DNA of 64,000 nucleotides, taken from assembly GCA_035079385.1 (NCBI GenBank), contig JAVHKY010000062.1, forward strand, positions 434,001 through 498,000, in the 5' to 3' direction. The notes under the pieces are model-generated. The model saw only the letters and a program-made list of their open reading frames with translations, was not told where the DNA came from and made no database searches. The translations under genes were made by a program, and so were the position numbers. The stretch comes from Aspidiotus rigidus. Its lineage: Eukaryota; Arthropoda; Insecta; Hemiptera; Diaspididae. Shown piece by piece: positions 1 through 12,254 of this stretch; the stretch's first letter is position 1, and every line of letters begins with the position of its first letter.

Positions 1-3000
1 TCCTTAGCTAAATTGTATAAGATCTCAGCAGCTGCTGCGTGATTACCTTGGCGTTCAAGGAACATCCACAATATCTCTTTCACGTCCGATGTCGCGAATT
101 GTTGACAGGTAGGCGAACGCTGCAGGAAAAATTCCAGAGACGGTTTGCTTGACACCAACAATTCATTATGTAATTTTTTGCTCATCATCCAACTGTATAT
201 AGCACTATGCAATATTTCGTCAGAACTCGATAAGCATAAATCTACGAATTCCTGGAACTATAGAAAACCATGCGGTGCTCAAGTTTCCAAAGTATTTCTC
301 ATCTGCTGTTTATCAAAGATTATATGAACTACCTTAACTTGCTCTTGGGAAGCACCAGTAGAAGATTTGCACGATAGTGAGAATGACTGGAATAGCGTGC
401 TATCAGCGTTATTTTGGCTACCAGTTTGACGTGAATACAAATATTCTAAGACTGCGGTCAATTCTTTATAACAATTCATCCTATAAAAAAATTATTCGAA
501 ATATAGACCCAACTTCCTGCAAGAAAAGAGTGTCCAATCTTGAAATATACCTTTGTGTGTACGCTACATGTTCTGAAGAGTAAGGCGAACCTCCGTTGCG
601 ATAATATAAAGAACTAAGATCTTTTGGATCCAACTTCTTAGCGCACAATTCGCACAATTCATATACACCAGCGTAAAATCCGACGTCTACATATTGTGCA
701 CACATGGCGGATAAATTTATTTTGGGACAAACACCTCTCAGAATCTAGATAATACAAATAGCAGCAAGAAACCGTGAATTTAAATTCTATACAATATAAC
801 CATTGGACTACTGTGAGCACGACTCACCTTCAATGAGTCTTCAAGCAGTTTTTGTTTCTCATCCAAATCTATTTTACCGCGAGAAAACATGATCATCTCA
901 ATAGCCTAGTACAAATTAAATTCATGTTGAGTTGAAATTTCGCACGAATAGAACCAATATTTGATAAGATAGGTAAAAATTGAAGCATGCAGACGTACTT
1001 TGGCACAGACCGCATCTTCTATCAAGAATAACGAGGGGCATACATCGCGCAATTTCGTGCTGATGGCATCAACAGAAGAATTATCGTCTAAATACCTAGA
1101 AAATGGTTACGAGTTACTCGAATATAGTTTTTAGTAGGAAGGAATCAAAAATTTGAAAACGTTTTTCTTCTTACAAATTCAACAGTTTATTAATCAACGT
1201 ATTACACAGCTCCACTCCTGAGAATATTAAATCGCCGAACGTGATCGCGGATAAATAATTCAATTCGTTCTGTAAACATATGTAAAGAATGAAAAATGTG
1301 GAAAAGTGAAGTATCATAGATAATGAAATAAATGGCCAATTTATATTCCACTATCGAAAATCTACTGCTACCGGTCATCACATTTTGACCGTAATCATTC
1401 GTTTAAATTAAGTTTAATACAGCTGTAAATTTAAAAAACACTTGATTAGACTGTTCCCACCCCTCTCTTCACAAACATATTCTTCGCAAAATTGAAAGTA
1501 TGTCAATAGATAATGATTATCCGCATTCTGTGATCGGCAAATTTATCAATTACCACCACCATAATAAGGTCAACCGTGAAAGTAAACAAGGTGATAGGTA
1601 TTTTACCATCCCTTTCGTACGAAAAAACAGTTTGATTTTACGAACGCACATCCTCTCTTCAGATCTCATTATTAATATCACTTTCAGAGGCTACAACACC
1701 AAATTTCAAAATACATTCTAAACCCCACCCCTCATCAACAAGAATACCGGTGTTGTTTCAATTGCCCCGGCGTTTACCTCAATTTCTCAAAGCTAGGGTA
1801 CAAAAACGATGTACAGTGATCATACTGCTTTAGACTCCTATTCTTTCGTCAGAGGACATACTTTTAGGGTATTTTGGTCGACACTGCCGTCAAAACTAAT
1901 TTAGTACGAAAAATAATACCCGACGTTTTGGAAACAAAGTTTCCTTCATCAGGGGTAAAAGCATAACTGAATACAATTACAAAAATAGTAGGCCGAAGAA
2001 CGAGAAACAACCTAATAAGCCTTAAGCTTCAAAAACAAGAGTGAACCATGCTGTTTATATTGTATGAGTCAGTTTTAAAAATTACGGAGTTATCATGAAT
2101 TTTAATTTTGATAGCCTCCAACATTTTTCTTTTTCATCATTTTTTTTTTTTTAATGACTACCCCAAGTGGTTTATTAATCGAATTTTTACTAGTATTACT
2201 GACTTCCCCTCCCCCCTCCTAAAACGTAATTGAACACAAAAAACATAAATTTTATTCTATCCCTTACATATGGCTTTCCTAACTTGATTTTACAGAAACA
2301 TTTGGAAAAACTCGCTCCTAATATTCGTATTACATTTAGCTGTTGAAAGTTTACTAATACTCCTTCTACCAAATTGAAAGACCCTGTCCCCGCTATTTAT
2401 CGTTCTAATTTAGTTTATAATATTCCTTGTACTGAATGCGATAAAGTATATATTGGCGAAACAAAACAGTTGTTTGATGAGAGAATAAAGCAATACAAGA
2501 GGGATATTAACAATAAACTTGAAGGTACAGCGCTCTGTCAGCACACCTCAAACACAGGCAATGGTTTTGATTTCGATAATACTACCATTTTAGATTACGA
2601 AAAAAGCGATGAAAAAAGAAGAATGTTGCAGGCTATCAAAATTAAAACTCGTGATAGCTCTGTTAACTTTAAAACTGACTCATACAATATGAACAGCATG
2701 TTTCACCCTGTACTTAAAGCTTAGGCTTATTGCGTTGTTTCTCGTTCTTTGTGCTACTATTTTTGTATTTGTATTCAGTTGTGCTTTTACTCCTGATGAA
2801 GGAAATTGTATTTACAAAACGTCAGGTATTATTTTTCGTATTAAACTAGTTTTGACGGCACTGCCGAACAAAATGCCTTGATCATTTATTAAAAAACCGT
2901 AAAGAACATCATCTTCAAGTTTTGTGACATACGTTTAATTTTCGAGAAAAATTTTATTATAGGTCTAGAGTCTAATTGTAAAAAAAAGGTTGATCTTGAA

Positions 3001-6000
3001 AGTTGTTAATATCATGAAAGATAAAAACGGCGTCAATTCACAAGGCTCACCTGCAGTCTACATACCGCTCGTTCGTACACTCAGACATAACTCTTAATTT
3101 CCTTACTACGAGTATCTTTTTCGTACTTACATTTTTTACCATCTGTTCTTGTTTATTATTTTTAGTTCATCTTAATAATGACGTCGGTGCTTTAATGAAA
3201 ATTTGGTGAATGAAAAGCGTGCGTTTTATTTCATTATCTACAATAAGTAATTTTGTTTGAAATTTCTTCTCTTATGGAGCACAAACGTCATATTGATACC
3301 TACAGAGGATAAAGTGGCCGCAACTAAATGAAACTGGTGATCATAAAGTACTCTCCACAGATTGAGCATTTCACAAGCACGTCCAACAAAACTCTTCAAA
3401 GCCTGCAAAGACTTTTTTTCTTCGATATAAAGTTCTTGCAGTCTTCTACGATTATTCGGTGTACTGACAACAGCGTCGTTAGTGGTGCTTCTAGAAGGTG
3501 CAGCCCTAAAAGCAGAACGCTTTACCAAATTTTCGAGTCGAGAAAACTTAGGAAGAACTTCCAAAGTAATTAAGAAGTTCAAATCTTACATAGATGGAAC
3601 GGTAATAACTTGAGGATTGCATTCAATAAAACTCGTTAACGCAGCTAAATGATTAATAACCAAATTAATTCGCTCAATAGTTAACGAAGATATAACCTGT
3701 AAAAGATGAATTTTTATTTCTAAATTGGTAAAAGTATCACTAACGAACTATTTTTATAATTTTAATAAAGAGAGGCGATTATTCTTCACAATATCTCACG
3801 CTCGTTACTCTCTCCCACCTTGATAGAAAAAATTCCACCTTGAAATCATTACAACTGCAGAAAAATATCGAAGATAAAAAATAGAAGCACTCTTAGATGA
3901 ATTTTCATATTTCTCGAATACAGAAAAATAACTTGACTTACCCACTGTATTTTAGAATCGACTTTGATGCAATTCACAATGCGCGCATTCCATATGGGAC
4001 GCATAGTTCGACTCAAAAAAATATACAAACCATTGTGTTTATGCGAGAATTGGCGACCTAGTTGCTGATGATCATTGTGCACCGCTGACAACGAAATTTG
4101 TCGCGAACCTATTGGTGTAGAAACGCTTGCAGGACTGAAACCTAAATTGAAACATTAAAAGTTATTTCTCAACCCAATCAAACACATTTACATTCTTCTT
4201 TTCTTATTATTTCAACATTTAATCTTTACCAGTCGGTAATGTCTGATGAAGAGGTGATACTGGTGATGCAACAATAGGCGACGTGGTAGGAATTAATTTG
4301 GGTTCCCCACCATATAGAAAGAAACCGCGAGTCGCCACATTCGAAATCTACACAGTACGGATTAGATTGTAACTTTTGAAGAACTGCAGCTACATTCTAG
4401 ATGGTCGAGATTTTAAATTTCTTTATAATCAAAGGTACTTGAAAAATATCGGCTTACTTGTTCAGTTCCCGTTTTCTGGCACGCCAACAATACGAGAGTA
4501 GCGCAAATTTCATCTTCTGTCATGGTTTGAAAGAATGACCTCACTGTATCGCTGCCTGGATCGTGTCCTTCTTCCAATATTTCACGTATAACATCTACCG
4601 GTCGCAATTTTTGAAATATTTCAGAACCCTAATATGAAATTGATAAATGAATTTCTGTCACGTAAAACAATCATTGTCATTAATAGATGCGTAACCGTAC
4701 TTTATCCGTCAAACAAACGTATTTGGTAGTCAGCTCATAATGCTGGGTGACTAATAACGGTGGTTCGGGCTCAGCTGATGTTATGAACAAATTATTATCA
4801 TACTTCTCCAAAGACCATACAATTCCGTCTAGTCCGGCTACAGTTAACGTTTCACTTAGTATAGAACTAAATAGCGTCAAATCCGCACTAAGACACCACA
4901 ATTTATCCTGACATCCTTCGTAAGAATTGATCAATAGGCAAGTACCTAACAATTCAAACAACACCGCTGAGATTAAATATTGGAAATCTTGAATGCAAAT
5001 GACACGAAAAAGAAGGTACCGAGATAACTCGCAAAGATGAAATTAAGCTTCGTAATAGTCAGGAAATAGAGAGAAGAAATTGTTTACCTCGATTGTGTAT
5101 ACCAGTCCGAATCTTCGATGGACGTTGCGCGGGCGAAGTACCCGTATAACCAGGTGGCATTCTTACGTGACCAATCTTTAGAGAATGCGGTCGACTACCA
5201 CCAGAGATAGAAAAGTAAATACGTGTTCCAGACTCCATGATAGCGACCAGCGCTATTAATTTGGAATCGTATAATTCTATAGAGCAAATACTTATAACGG
5301 GGCCAAATAAACAACTTTCTTCCATGATCCTGAATCAAAAAATATCAAAAGAGCGTTATTTCAACTCTTTTTTTTGGCGGTGATATCTAATGAAAAGTAT
5401 CTATACCTGATAACATTATTCGAAATCGTAGAATAATTAAATGATGCAACTTTTGATATAGAAAGGCCACTCTCACCCAAATCATACATTTCGATTGAAC
5501 CTTTGGCTGATAAGGTGTACAAAACGTTACGGCTATTATCGACGCAAATCTGAACCAGTTCGTCTATTTCGTTGAAAACATTTAAAAACGATGGTACCAA
5601 CACCGATAATGCGCTGCTAGAATGATTTATTTTTTTACAACGTTTTCCCCACCAACTCATTTCTTTCTACGATGGAATAAAAGAAAAAGTTTTTGAGAAA
5701 ACAACACGCGGAATAAATGAATGTTTAAATTCTTATTGATCATACTTGATACACAAACTCGTACAAACAACCATCTTTTGCGCCCATGAAAATCCGACCA
5801 TTCTCCGTCCCCACAATGGTCGAGAACATAACTCCATCCGTTGGTAAAGTATACACCACTTCTTGGGTTATATGCATTTCTTCCGAAACCATAAAACTTT
5901 CATTGGGCTGACTAAAAGTGACTCCCAAGACCACTATGTTCGTTGATGTCGCCAAGACGAGCAAATAATGTACGAAATCTTGGAATACACCAGGTTTAGG

Positions 6001-6757
6001 TTTGACCAAGCCGACGGTAATAATAATTTCGGACACGCCGTCAAAATATGCAACATCAGTGCTACAATTTTACAAAAGCAAAGTTGAAATATTTCATTGC
6101 GAAAAGTTTGTTCAGAGATGTTAACAAATTCCTCACCCAAACTCGTAATCCCACAGAAATAAATCGCTGTCCAGTACAAGCCAAGCTCGCCTAATCTCTG
6201 AGAAGGTTCCCATGAGGGAATGGCAGTGAACACCTACGACGTTATTAAGGAACAATCGACAGAAAGTAGATAATGTGCAGTAATTTCGCTCTAAAACTAT
6301 TACAGGTTCGACTCCATTATATATCAAGGATACGAGAAAAATGTTCCAGGATTTCATTCGGGATCGGAACCTTATTGATGGATTTAAGTTGAACAATTGA
6401 TGCAAAAAAATCCGAAAAGTGGGGATATTCAGATTCATGCAAACCACTTTTCGTAGGTATACCTGGAAAGAAAAATGGTACAAAATTGTAGTCACGGTAA
6501 AATTAACGTCATTTATTCGTACAGAATCAACCGAGTAATCAAATCCGTGATAACACACCTTGTCTTACTTTCAATCTATCACCCAACTCCAAAAAACTAT
6601 TATCCAAGATTATAAAACGTTCTATATTTTTCACAGCTATCTCTATATCTTCTGCATTCCTCTGTTTCGGATCAATATTGGTAAAACTTATAGAATCATT
6701 TTCGATACCCGGTACCGGCTCGTGACTGAAACTATTCTGGCTCAGAGGAACGACCAT
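1..6757 (-). CDS. Nup155: Nup155/Nup154-type nucleoporin, 3-prime partial
   Basis: Large scaffold nucleoporin of the inner ring of the nuclear pore, with an N-terminal beta-propeller and a C-terminal alpha-solenoid. The family signature reads in order on the minus strand: RRAWLVLDSDLFLWDYE, GLVKPKPGVFQ, ENGRIFMGAKDGCLYE, CKKINHSSSALSVLVPSFL, VCVDNSRN-like VDNSRNVLYTLS, HVRMPPGY, and SDEILHSAIYSWM near the edge. Exons by splice sites and phase: 6559-6757, 6334-6462, 6137-6233, 5746-6061, 5407-5666, 5088-5329, 4701-4976, 4458-4628, 4230-4347, 3942-4141, 3590-3696, about 3300-3560, 1175-1269, 999-1095, 828-905, 551-744, 333-480 and <1-257. The C-terminal part lies outside the window. The start at 6757 is the first ATG of the open first exon. 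The junction near 3586 is unclear (in-frame TAA). The 1270-3300 intron holds a Penelope remnant. Confidence 0.93.
1868..2877 (+). mobile_element. Penelope-like element remnant with inverted termini, in a Nup155 intron
   Basis: About 165 bp at 1868-2035 is repeated in inverted orientation at about 2725-2877. Shared blocks include TGCCGTCAAAACTA, AATAATACC..ACGTTTTG and the stretch with GAAACAAC. Between them lies a GIY-YIG ORF. Terminal repeats plus a GIY-YIG endonuclease are typical of Penelope-like retroelements, whose pseudo-LTRs can be inverted. No reverse transcriptase domain remains, so this is a deleted copy. It is antisense to Nup155. Confidence 0.7.
2290..2724 (+). pseudogene. GIY-YIG endonuclease domain of a Penelope-like element
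   Basis: The open part (2374-2724, 116 codons; the first M is only an open-frame choice) contains VYNIPCTECDKVYIGETKQ, a GIY-YIG nuclease core with the Cys pair characteristic of Penelope endonucleases, followed by DERIKQYKRDI. This domain nicks target DNA during retrotransposition. Upstream codons from about 2290 read like the linker between RT and endonuclease but are interrupted by a stop. The domain C-terminus is present, ending at 2724 next to the inverted terminal repeat. The RT is missing, so it is not functional alone. Confidence 0.72.
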
Positions 6758-6996
6758 GATGAACGCGAAACACGAATTTCGATCACATATAGATGAATGG
6801 AATGTTCTGAAATCAGAAATTAATCATAGTTCCTCCTATCCTTCGTTTGAAGAAAAGTAGTATTGTTCTACTCAGATTATTATTTCAAATACCGCACAAC
6901 ATATCTTTACTACCAGCGGTTATTATGAAACGCATTGCACATTGCACGGATTGCACCTGCACGGTCCCTCGACAGTAGGGCACTATATACGATAAG

Positions 6997-7583
6997 GCGC
7001 TATATGATGTAGGTATAATGGACCGCCATCTTGATTGTAGAAAACGTAAACACGAGAAAAACTCCCATAAGAGCCAATGATAAATGTGATTTTTAATGAA
7101 GGATAACTCGAGATCGGCACCATAGATTTTCTTGATATTACCCTCGTTGAAAAGGAAATTTTATGGACATCAAATTATCTTCTTTTTGATTTTTTTCTAA
7201 AAGCATTTTTTTCGGAGTTATCGATTAATAATTGAAACACGTTTTTTCAGCCGTCTGGGTAATGAGTGGTAGTCGTACCTAGCGGCTACTTACAATTACA
7301 CTTCTTACCCAGAACGGCTGAAAAAACGTGTTTCAATTATTTATCGATAACTCTCAAAAAAATGCTTCTAGAGAAAAATCAAACAGTAGATAATTTGTTG
7401 TCCATAAAATTTCCTTTCCAACGAGGGTAATATCAAAAAAATCTAGGGTGCCGATCTCGAGTTATTGTTCATTGAAAAACACGAATTTATTGAAATTTAA
7501 CATTGGCTCCTATGGGAGTTTTTCTCGTGTTTATATTTTCTGCAATCAAGATGGAGGTCCATTATACCCACATCATATAGCGC
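6997..7583. repeat. Foldback/MITE-like inverted repeat
   Basis: Long inverted repeat. The left arm from 6997 (GCGCTATATGATGTAGG) pairs with the right arm ending at 7583. Both arms include GACC(G)CCATCTTGATTG and ACACGAGAAAAACTCCCATA, with a short loop near 7260-7300. No coding potential; the open frame at 7448-7633 is an arm artefact. Confidence 0.7.
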
Positions 7584-7918
7584 GTTATATACGACAGGTA
7601 CGTCCGACAAACATATTGGTTCCAGAAGCTTAATTTGTCCCTGAGAGCCTGTGTTGAATTTGTATATTATCCCATTTTAACAACGGATGACCCGAGACTG
7701 GCAGAATTTATTTTCTTGAAATTATACTCGTTGGAAAGACAATTTTATGGAGAAAAACGTTATTTCTCTCCGATTTTTCGTCAGAAGCATTATTTTTGAG
7801 TAATAAATTGAAAGGCGTTTTTTTGCCCGAACGCCCTCGTTCCGCGTAACGAGCGGTGATCGCAGGCGTTCGGTCGAAAAAATGGGTTTCAATTATTAAT
7901 ATTGATTACTCTGAAAAT

Positions 7919-8236
7919 TAGGGTATGCAATATAATAGTTTTTTAACTGTTATAACCGATAACCGAAACAAAAAAATGTCGTTAACCATTTGACTGATAA
8001 CCGTTTCAAATTTTCAAGACCATTTGACCGATAACCGTTAACCGTTTCAAAAATAAAACGGTTATAGCGATTAAAAAACGGTTAAAACTGTTATAAAACG
8101 GTTATAACAGTTATGACCGATATTTTCTGGGAAATTTTCTTACCGTTTGACCGACAACAGTTTTAAATTTAGCGAGTCTCCTGAGTCCTGACCAATAACC
8201 GTTAACCGTTATAAATTATTTCGGTTGCAAACCCTA
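7919..8236. mobile_element. hAT-like MITE, TAGGG termini, 8-bp TSD
   Basis: Starts TAGGGTATGCAA and ends TTGCAAACCCTA. It is flanked by an exact 8-bp duplication CTGAAAAT (7911-7918 and 8237-8244). The interior is low-complexity ATAACCGTTATAACCG-type repeats. It belongs with the element at 40364-40927. Confidence 0.75.
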
Positions 8237-8646
8237 CTGAAAATAATGCTTCCAGCGAAAAATTGAAGAAGACCGATTCCCAGGTGACGTAAATGAATCG
8301 AATTTGCGCGAATGAGTTGCGAACTAAGCAGGTTAAATGCTGCAGCTGCTTCTCTGCAAGGATGTTAACAAACTTTTTGTGTGTTAATTCCCATAAGAAT
8401 CACATAGCCTTTGAAAAAACGTGAATATTTCAAAAATTAACGATTTGTTAGGGACGAGCGGCCTTGTTTCATGAAATACAAACCTTTCACTTCCTTTATT
8501 GATATCGCTCATCATTAACATATCGTTAATTTTTAAAATACTCGGGTTTTAGGGAACGTTACGTGATCCTTATGGGAATTAACACGCAAAAAAGTTTGTT
8601 TACATCTTTGCGGAGAAGTAGCTGCAGCAGTCAGGTCTAGTTTTAG

Positions 8647-9544
8647 CTTAGACCATATAGTAACATAGACCGCCGATTCAATACATAAACGACGTTATCA
8701 GTTGTCGGAAGACTGGTGGCAGAAAATAAGACGGACGGGTCTAACATAGACGGTTCGGTAACCGACGGGGTAAGGATGATTATAAGCCTCGCCCGTTGAT
8801 ACGTTTAACGCCGCGCTCAGGGCTGCTTAGCCAATCAGATTGGCTAAAAGCTGAGCTAAGAACTAACGTTTTTGAGTGATCGGCTTCAACTAACAGCTAA
8901 TGGCTAATCTGCTCTGATTGGCTAGCTAACGGCTAGCTAAGGGTTAAAAATTTTAACATGAGTATCATTTTGCAGCTTCTTCCAAACTGTTTTTAAATGA
9001 GATGTTACTTTTGGGCTAATTGCAATTCGCAATAGAAAAAAAAACAAGAATCTTCAACAGCGTACTGTTAACAAACGAGAGTTTACACTCTTTTTTGAGA
9101 GTAAGAAATACTCTTTTTTAGCACCAAAATTCAAAAATACGTGATTCCTCTCTACAAAGATGGGATGAAAATTCACTTGGACATTGTTGTCTCTCATGTT
9201 TTAGATTTTTAGAGCAATCAAAGAGCAAAGAAGTATTGACTGGGCCCGCTGGCAGTGCTAGTGCTTTCTGATTTTGAAGAAAAAATTCAATGAAAATTAG
9301 CCGTTAGCTATTTCAATTTCAATGGCTAAAGGCTCAGCTAATTGCTAGTTTGATCTCATTAGCTAGCTAAAAGCTAGCTAATTTTGAGCAAAATTCCTTG
9401 GCTAACAGCTAATGGCTAAAAGCTAACAGCTAGCTAAGCAGCCCTGGCCGTGCTACGATAAAGACCCGTCCGTCTTATTTCGTCTACAGTGTTCCGACAT
9501 ACTTCTTATCACTATTGGCAGTCTATGTTACTAGATTGTCTAAG
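8647..9544. mobile_element. Non-autonomous element with CTTAGACC termini and 8-bp TSD
   Basis: Begins CTTAGACCATATAGTAACAT and ends with its imperfect reverse complement. It is flanked by AGTTTTAG at 8639-8646 and 9545-9552, an exact 8-bp duplication. The TIRs run about 110 bp and share order and sequence blocks (ATAGACCG, CGGAAGAC, GAAAATAAG, GGAC) with the ends of the 14.3-kb virus-like element. No ORF. A later insertion occupies 8818-9446. Confidence 0.8.
8818..9446. mobile_element. hAT-like MITE nested inside the CTTAGACC element
   Basis: Starts CAGGGCTGCTTAGC and ends GCTAAGCAGCCCTG. The flanks are GCCGCGCT / GCCGTGCT, an 8-bp duplication with one mismatch. The arms are made of degenerate GCTAGCTAA/TTAGCTAGC repeats. 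Non-coding. Confidence 0.7.
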
Positions 9545-10028
9545 AGTTTTAGTACAAATTGAACGAAATCACTGTCGTTCGTTCGCAAGTATGTCGTCAC
9601 TAGGTATCGGTCTATAAAATTTTCTTTCCAACGAGTACAACTTAAAGAAAATAAATTCAGTCAGTCTCTAGTTATTCGTCGTCAAAATACACAAATTTAA
9701 CACAGGCTCAATGGACAATATTAAGCTTCTGGAACCAAAATGTTTGTCGGACGCCATCCAAAGACACATCCTTATCCACAGTCCACAATCATTTGCAGTA
9801 TGCGGAATTGACTTGACAGCAGACATGACAAACTAAAGAACGAGGCAAAAACGCCGTTTAATTTTCCACAGGAACGAACGGATAGCCGTTCGTTCTCCCA
9901 TAAGACCTGTGTTAAAGACCGTTCTTAGTTCGTCATGTATGCTTGACAGAGCAATTGAGCGCTAGCGTTGCTAAGTGCAGTTGTGTGGAGATATACGCCA
10001 TTTTGGGTCTTGGCCAGTAGGTAGGCCT

Positions 10029-10288
10029 CATTGACTATATACACTTTGTAAGCAGCCGTACAAACCTTTTGTTAAAAGAGTTGTCGCGTCGTTTCGTTGG
10101 AAACTGCTACCTGAGTGCGCTGGGTGTTAACCGTTGGTGCAAAGGAGAGAGAACATACATCCCTCTCTGTTACACCCACGTCTTAACATCTGGCGCGATC
10201 TGTTATTTGTTTCCAACGTGCCTCCAAAAACCAACAACATTTTAACAATAGGTTTGTACGTCTGCTTACGAAGTGTATATAGTCAATG
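10029..10288. mobile_element. hAT-like MITE family A, copy 1
   Basis: 260 bp with termini CATTGACTATATACACTT. Exact 8-bp duplication GTAGGCCT at 10021-10028 and 10289-10296. The family recurs at 17814-18068 and 48501-48755. Confidence 0.85.
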
Positions 10289-10578
10289 GTAGGCCTAGTC
10301 AATTTGATAGACCATATTTGTAGTATGACGTCATAATTTTCATCTCGTTTATGAAAAAGGTATCTACATTAGATATGACTGTAGATACTATTTGAATGAA
10401 TTTGAGTTTACGTGCCCTGCTTTTCATTGAATCTCCAGATGTTTCATACAAAAAAAGTTCATCATTAGTTCTACTTTTGTTAAAAATATCGCAAAAGCTT
10501 TACATTCGAAGGGTTCTTCTAATATTTATCAAAGTCTGCAAAACCCTATGTAAACGAGCACTGTGCGCGCCAGCAGAG

Positions 10579-12006
10579 CAGGGATGGTTACGTTCATGAA
10601 CGCGTTCACTCGTTCACGTTCATTTTTTTTAAATGAACGTGAACGGAATGAACGGCATAAAAAAAAGAACTGAACGGAATGAACGCGTTCATTTCACTCG
10701 TTTTAATCCTGCGCTTTTGATGGTTTAAATCAATTCGCATGAGGACACAACTGTAGGTGCGCTAGAGTCGTGCCCGAAAAGGGGATTCGGCAAAAATTGC
10801 CATAAACCTGTATAAAACTAAAACGGGCTGTATCTATAGATACCTAAAAGAGACAAGATAGCTAACTCTCCATATGCGCTGTGTTAAAATCCGGTACCCG
10901 ATTTTTGTCGAGCTAATTTATGTGCCGAGAGATAGCGCCACTGTATTGTAGGGCTAAGTTAACATTGCGCTTATGGACGTTTTTCAGTATTTATCAATTA
11001 TCTCGGAAACCGTTTATTTTTACGAAAAAATGAAAAGAACAAAATTTATTCCCCTTGTAATTTCCTATCGTATGAGACCTATTTCATATTTTGAAAAAAA
11101 AAATCAAAGTAGGTCTCATTTGATAGGAAATTACAAGGGGAATAAATTTTGTTGTCTTCATTTTTCATAAAAATGAACGGTTTCCGAGATAATTGATGAA
11201 AACTGAAAAACATCCATAAGCGCAATGTTAATTTAGCCCAAGAATACTGTGTCGCTGTGTTGGCGTGCGGTGGAACACTAGAACTAACGAAGTTAGCTAT
11301 CTTGTCTCTTTTAGGTATCTATAGCTGTATCTTTGTCAATATTGAAAAATACAAAAAAGTAGTAAGAGCATTTTTTTATTATTTTCATTCATAGAATAAC
11401 CTAAAAGAAGAAAAAATTAAGATTTCAACAATTTTCTGTAACATCTCCCTTTCAGGCAGCTTCCAAAAATGGCCACCACAGTTTTCATAGAGGGCGCCTA
11501 CTTTGTGTCCTCATGCGAATACGTAAACGATAAGAAAAGTCTTTGTAGTAGTACTGCAGGGCGAGTATTCCACTAATGAACTGCGATGAAGTACGCAAAG
11601 TGCGCGAGATAGGCAACCAGGGGAAACCACGCGAAGTACGTTCGCACAAGTGATACCCTACTTCGGTGCACTTTACGAGTTTGTTAGTGGAATACCCGCC
11701 CAGGTACCCTAGTAGAAAGTAGAAACTCAACTGTTAACATTTGAAGAAGTAATTATGTGAAAAAGTTAAAAAAAAGTAGAAATTTGAAAATGAACGTGAA
11801 AAAACACGTTCATAAAATGAACGTGCGTTTTCTAGACGTTCACGTTCACGAAAAAAAAATGAACGTGAACTTTTTGGACGTTCACGTTCACGGAAAAAAT
11901 GAAAGTGAAATTCAAAGTCAGTGAAATTTTTGGACGTTCACATTCACGGAAAAGAATGAACGTGAACGTGAACTTCAGTTCAAGTTCATGAACGTAACCA
12001 TCCCTG
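10579..12006. mobile_element. hAT-like element with GTTCATGAACGT-type arms
   Basis: Starts CAGGGATGGTTACGTTCATG and ends with its complement. Exact 8-bp duplication CAGCAGAG at 10571-10578 and 12007-12014. The arms are degenerate AACGTGAACG repeats. The interior holds the MITE at 10834-11324 and non-coding sequence. No transposase seen; reverse-strand open frames at 11485-12191 follow the repeats. Confidence 0.78.
10834..11324. mobile_element. MITE family B, copy 1 (long palindrome)
   Basis: 491 bp with termini CTATAGATACCTAAAAGAG. Flanked by CTGTAT at 10828-10833 and 11325-11330. The two halves are nearly perfect inverted copies, so the open frame at 10973-11170 is a palindrome artefact. 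A second copy is at 47958-48447. Confidence 0.82.
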
Positions 12007-12254
12007 CAGCAGAGTAGCAGCTTGCAAATGTAAATTTCCCATACGTCATCACGAAAATGGTTCATTTCATATAGTAAGTAACCTTGCAAACAGTAACACA
12101 CAACACTGATGGCAGGTGGTGATAAGAAGGAAATCAAAATCTCGTGAATATGTTCTTCATTAAAACAACTTTTCATCTGGCGACGTTTCATGGAAACTTA
12201 CCTCGGGTAAAATCATAAATCAGAATAATCGATGAACGAAGGACAATTTCGATA

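Larger units (their letters stand above)
7603..9752. repeat. Inverted-repeat element interrupted by later insertions
   Basis: Left arm about 7603-7800 (GTCCGACAAACATATTGGTT) and right arm about 9600-9752 (ends TGTTTGTCGGAC) are imperfect inverted copies. They share AAGCTTCTGGAACC-type and CCAACGAGTA-type blocks. The interior holds the insertions at 7919-8236 and 8647-9544. Confidence 0.6.

Noticed and set aside
10973..11170. 65-codon ORF on the plus strand
   Set aside because: It is the centre of a near-perfect palindromic MITE; the second copy at 47958-48447 has changed reading frames.
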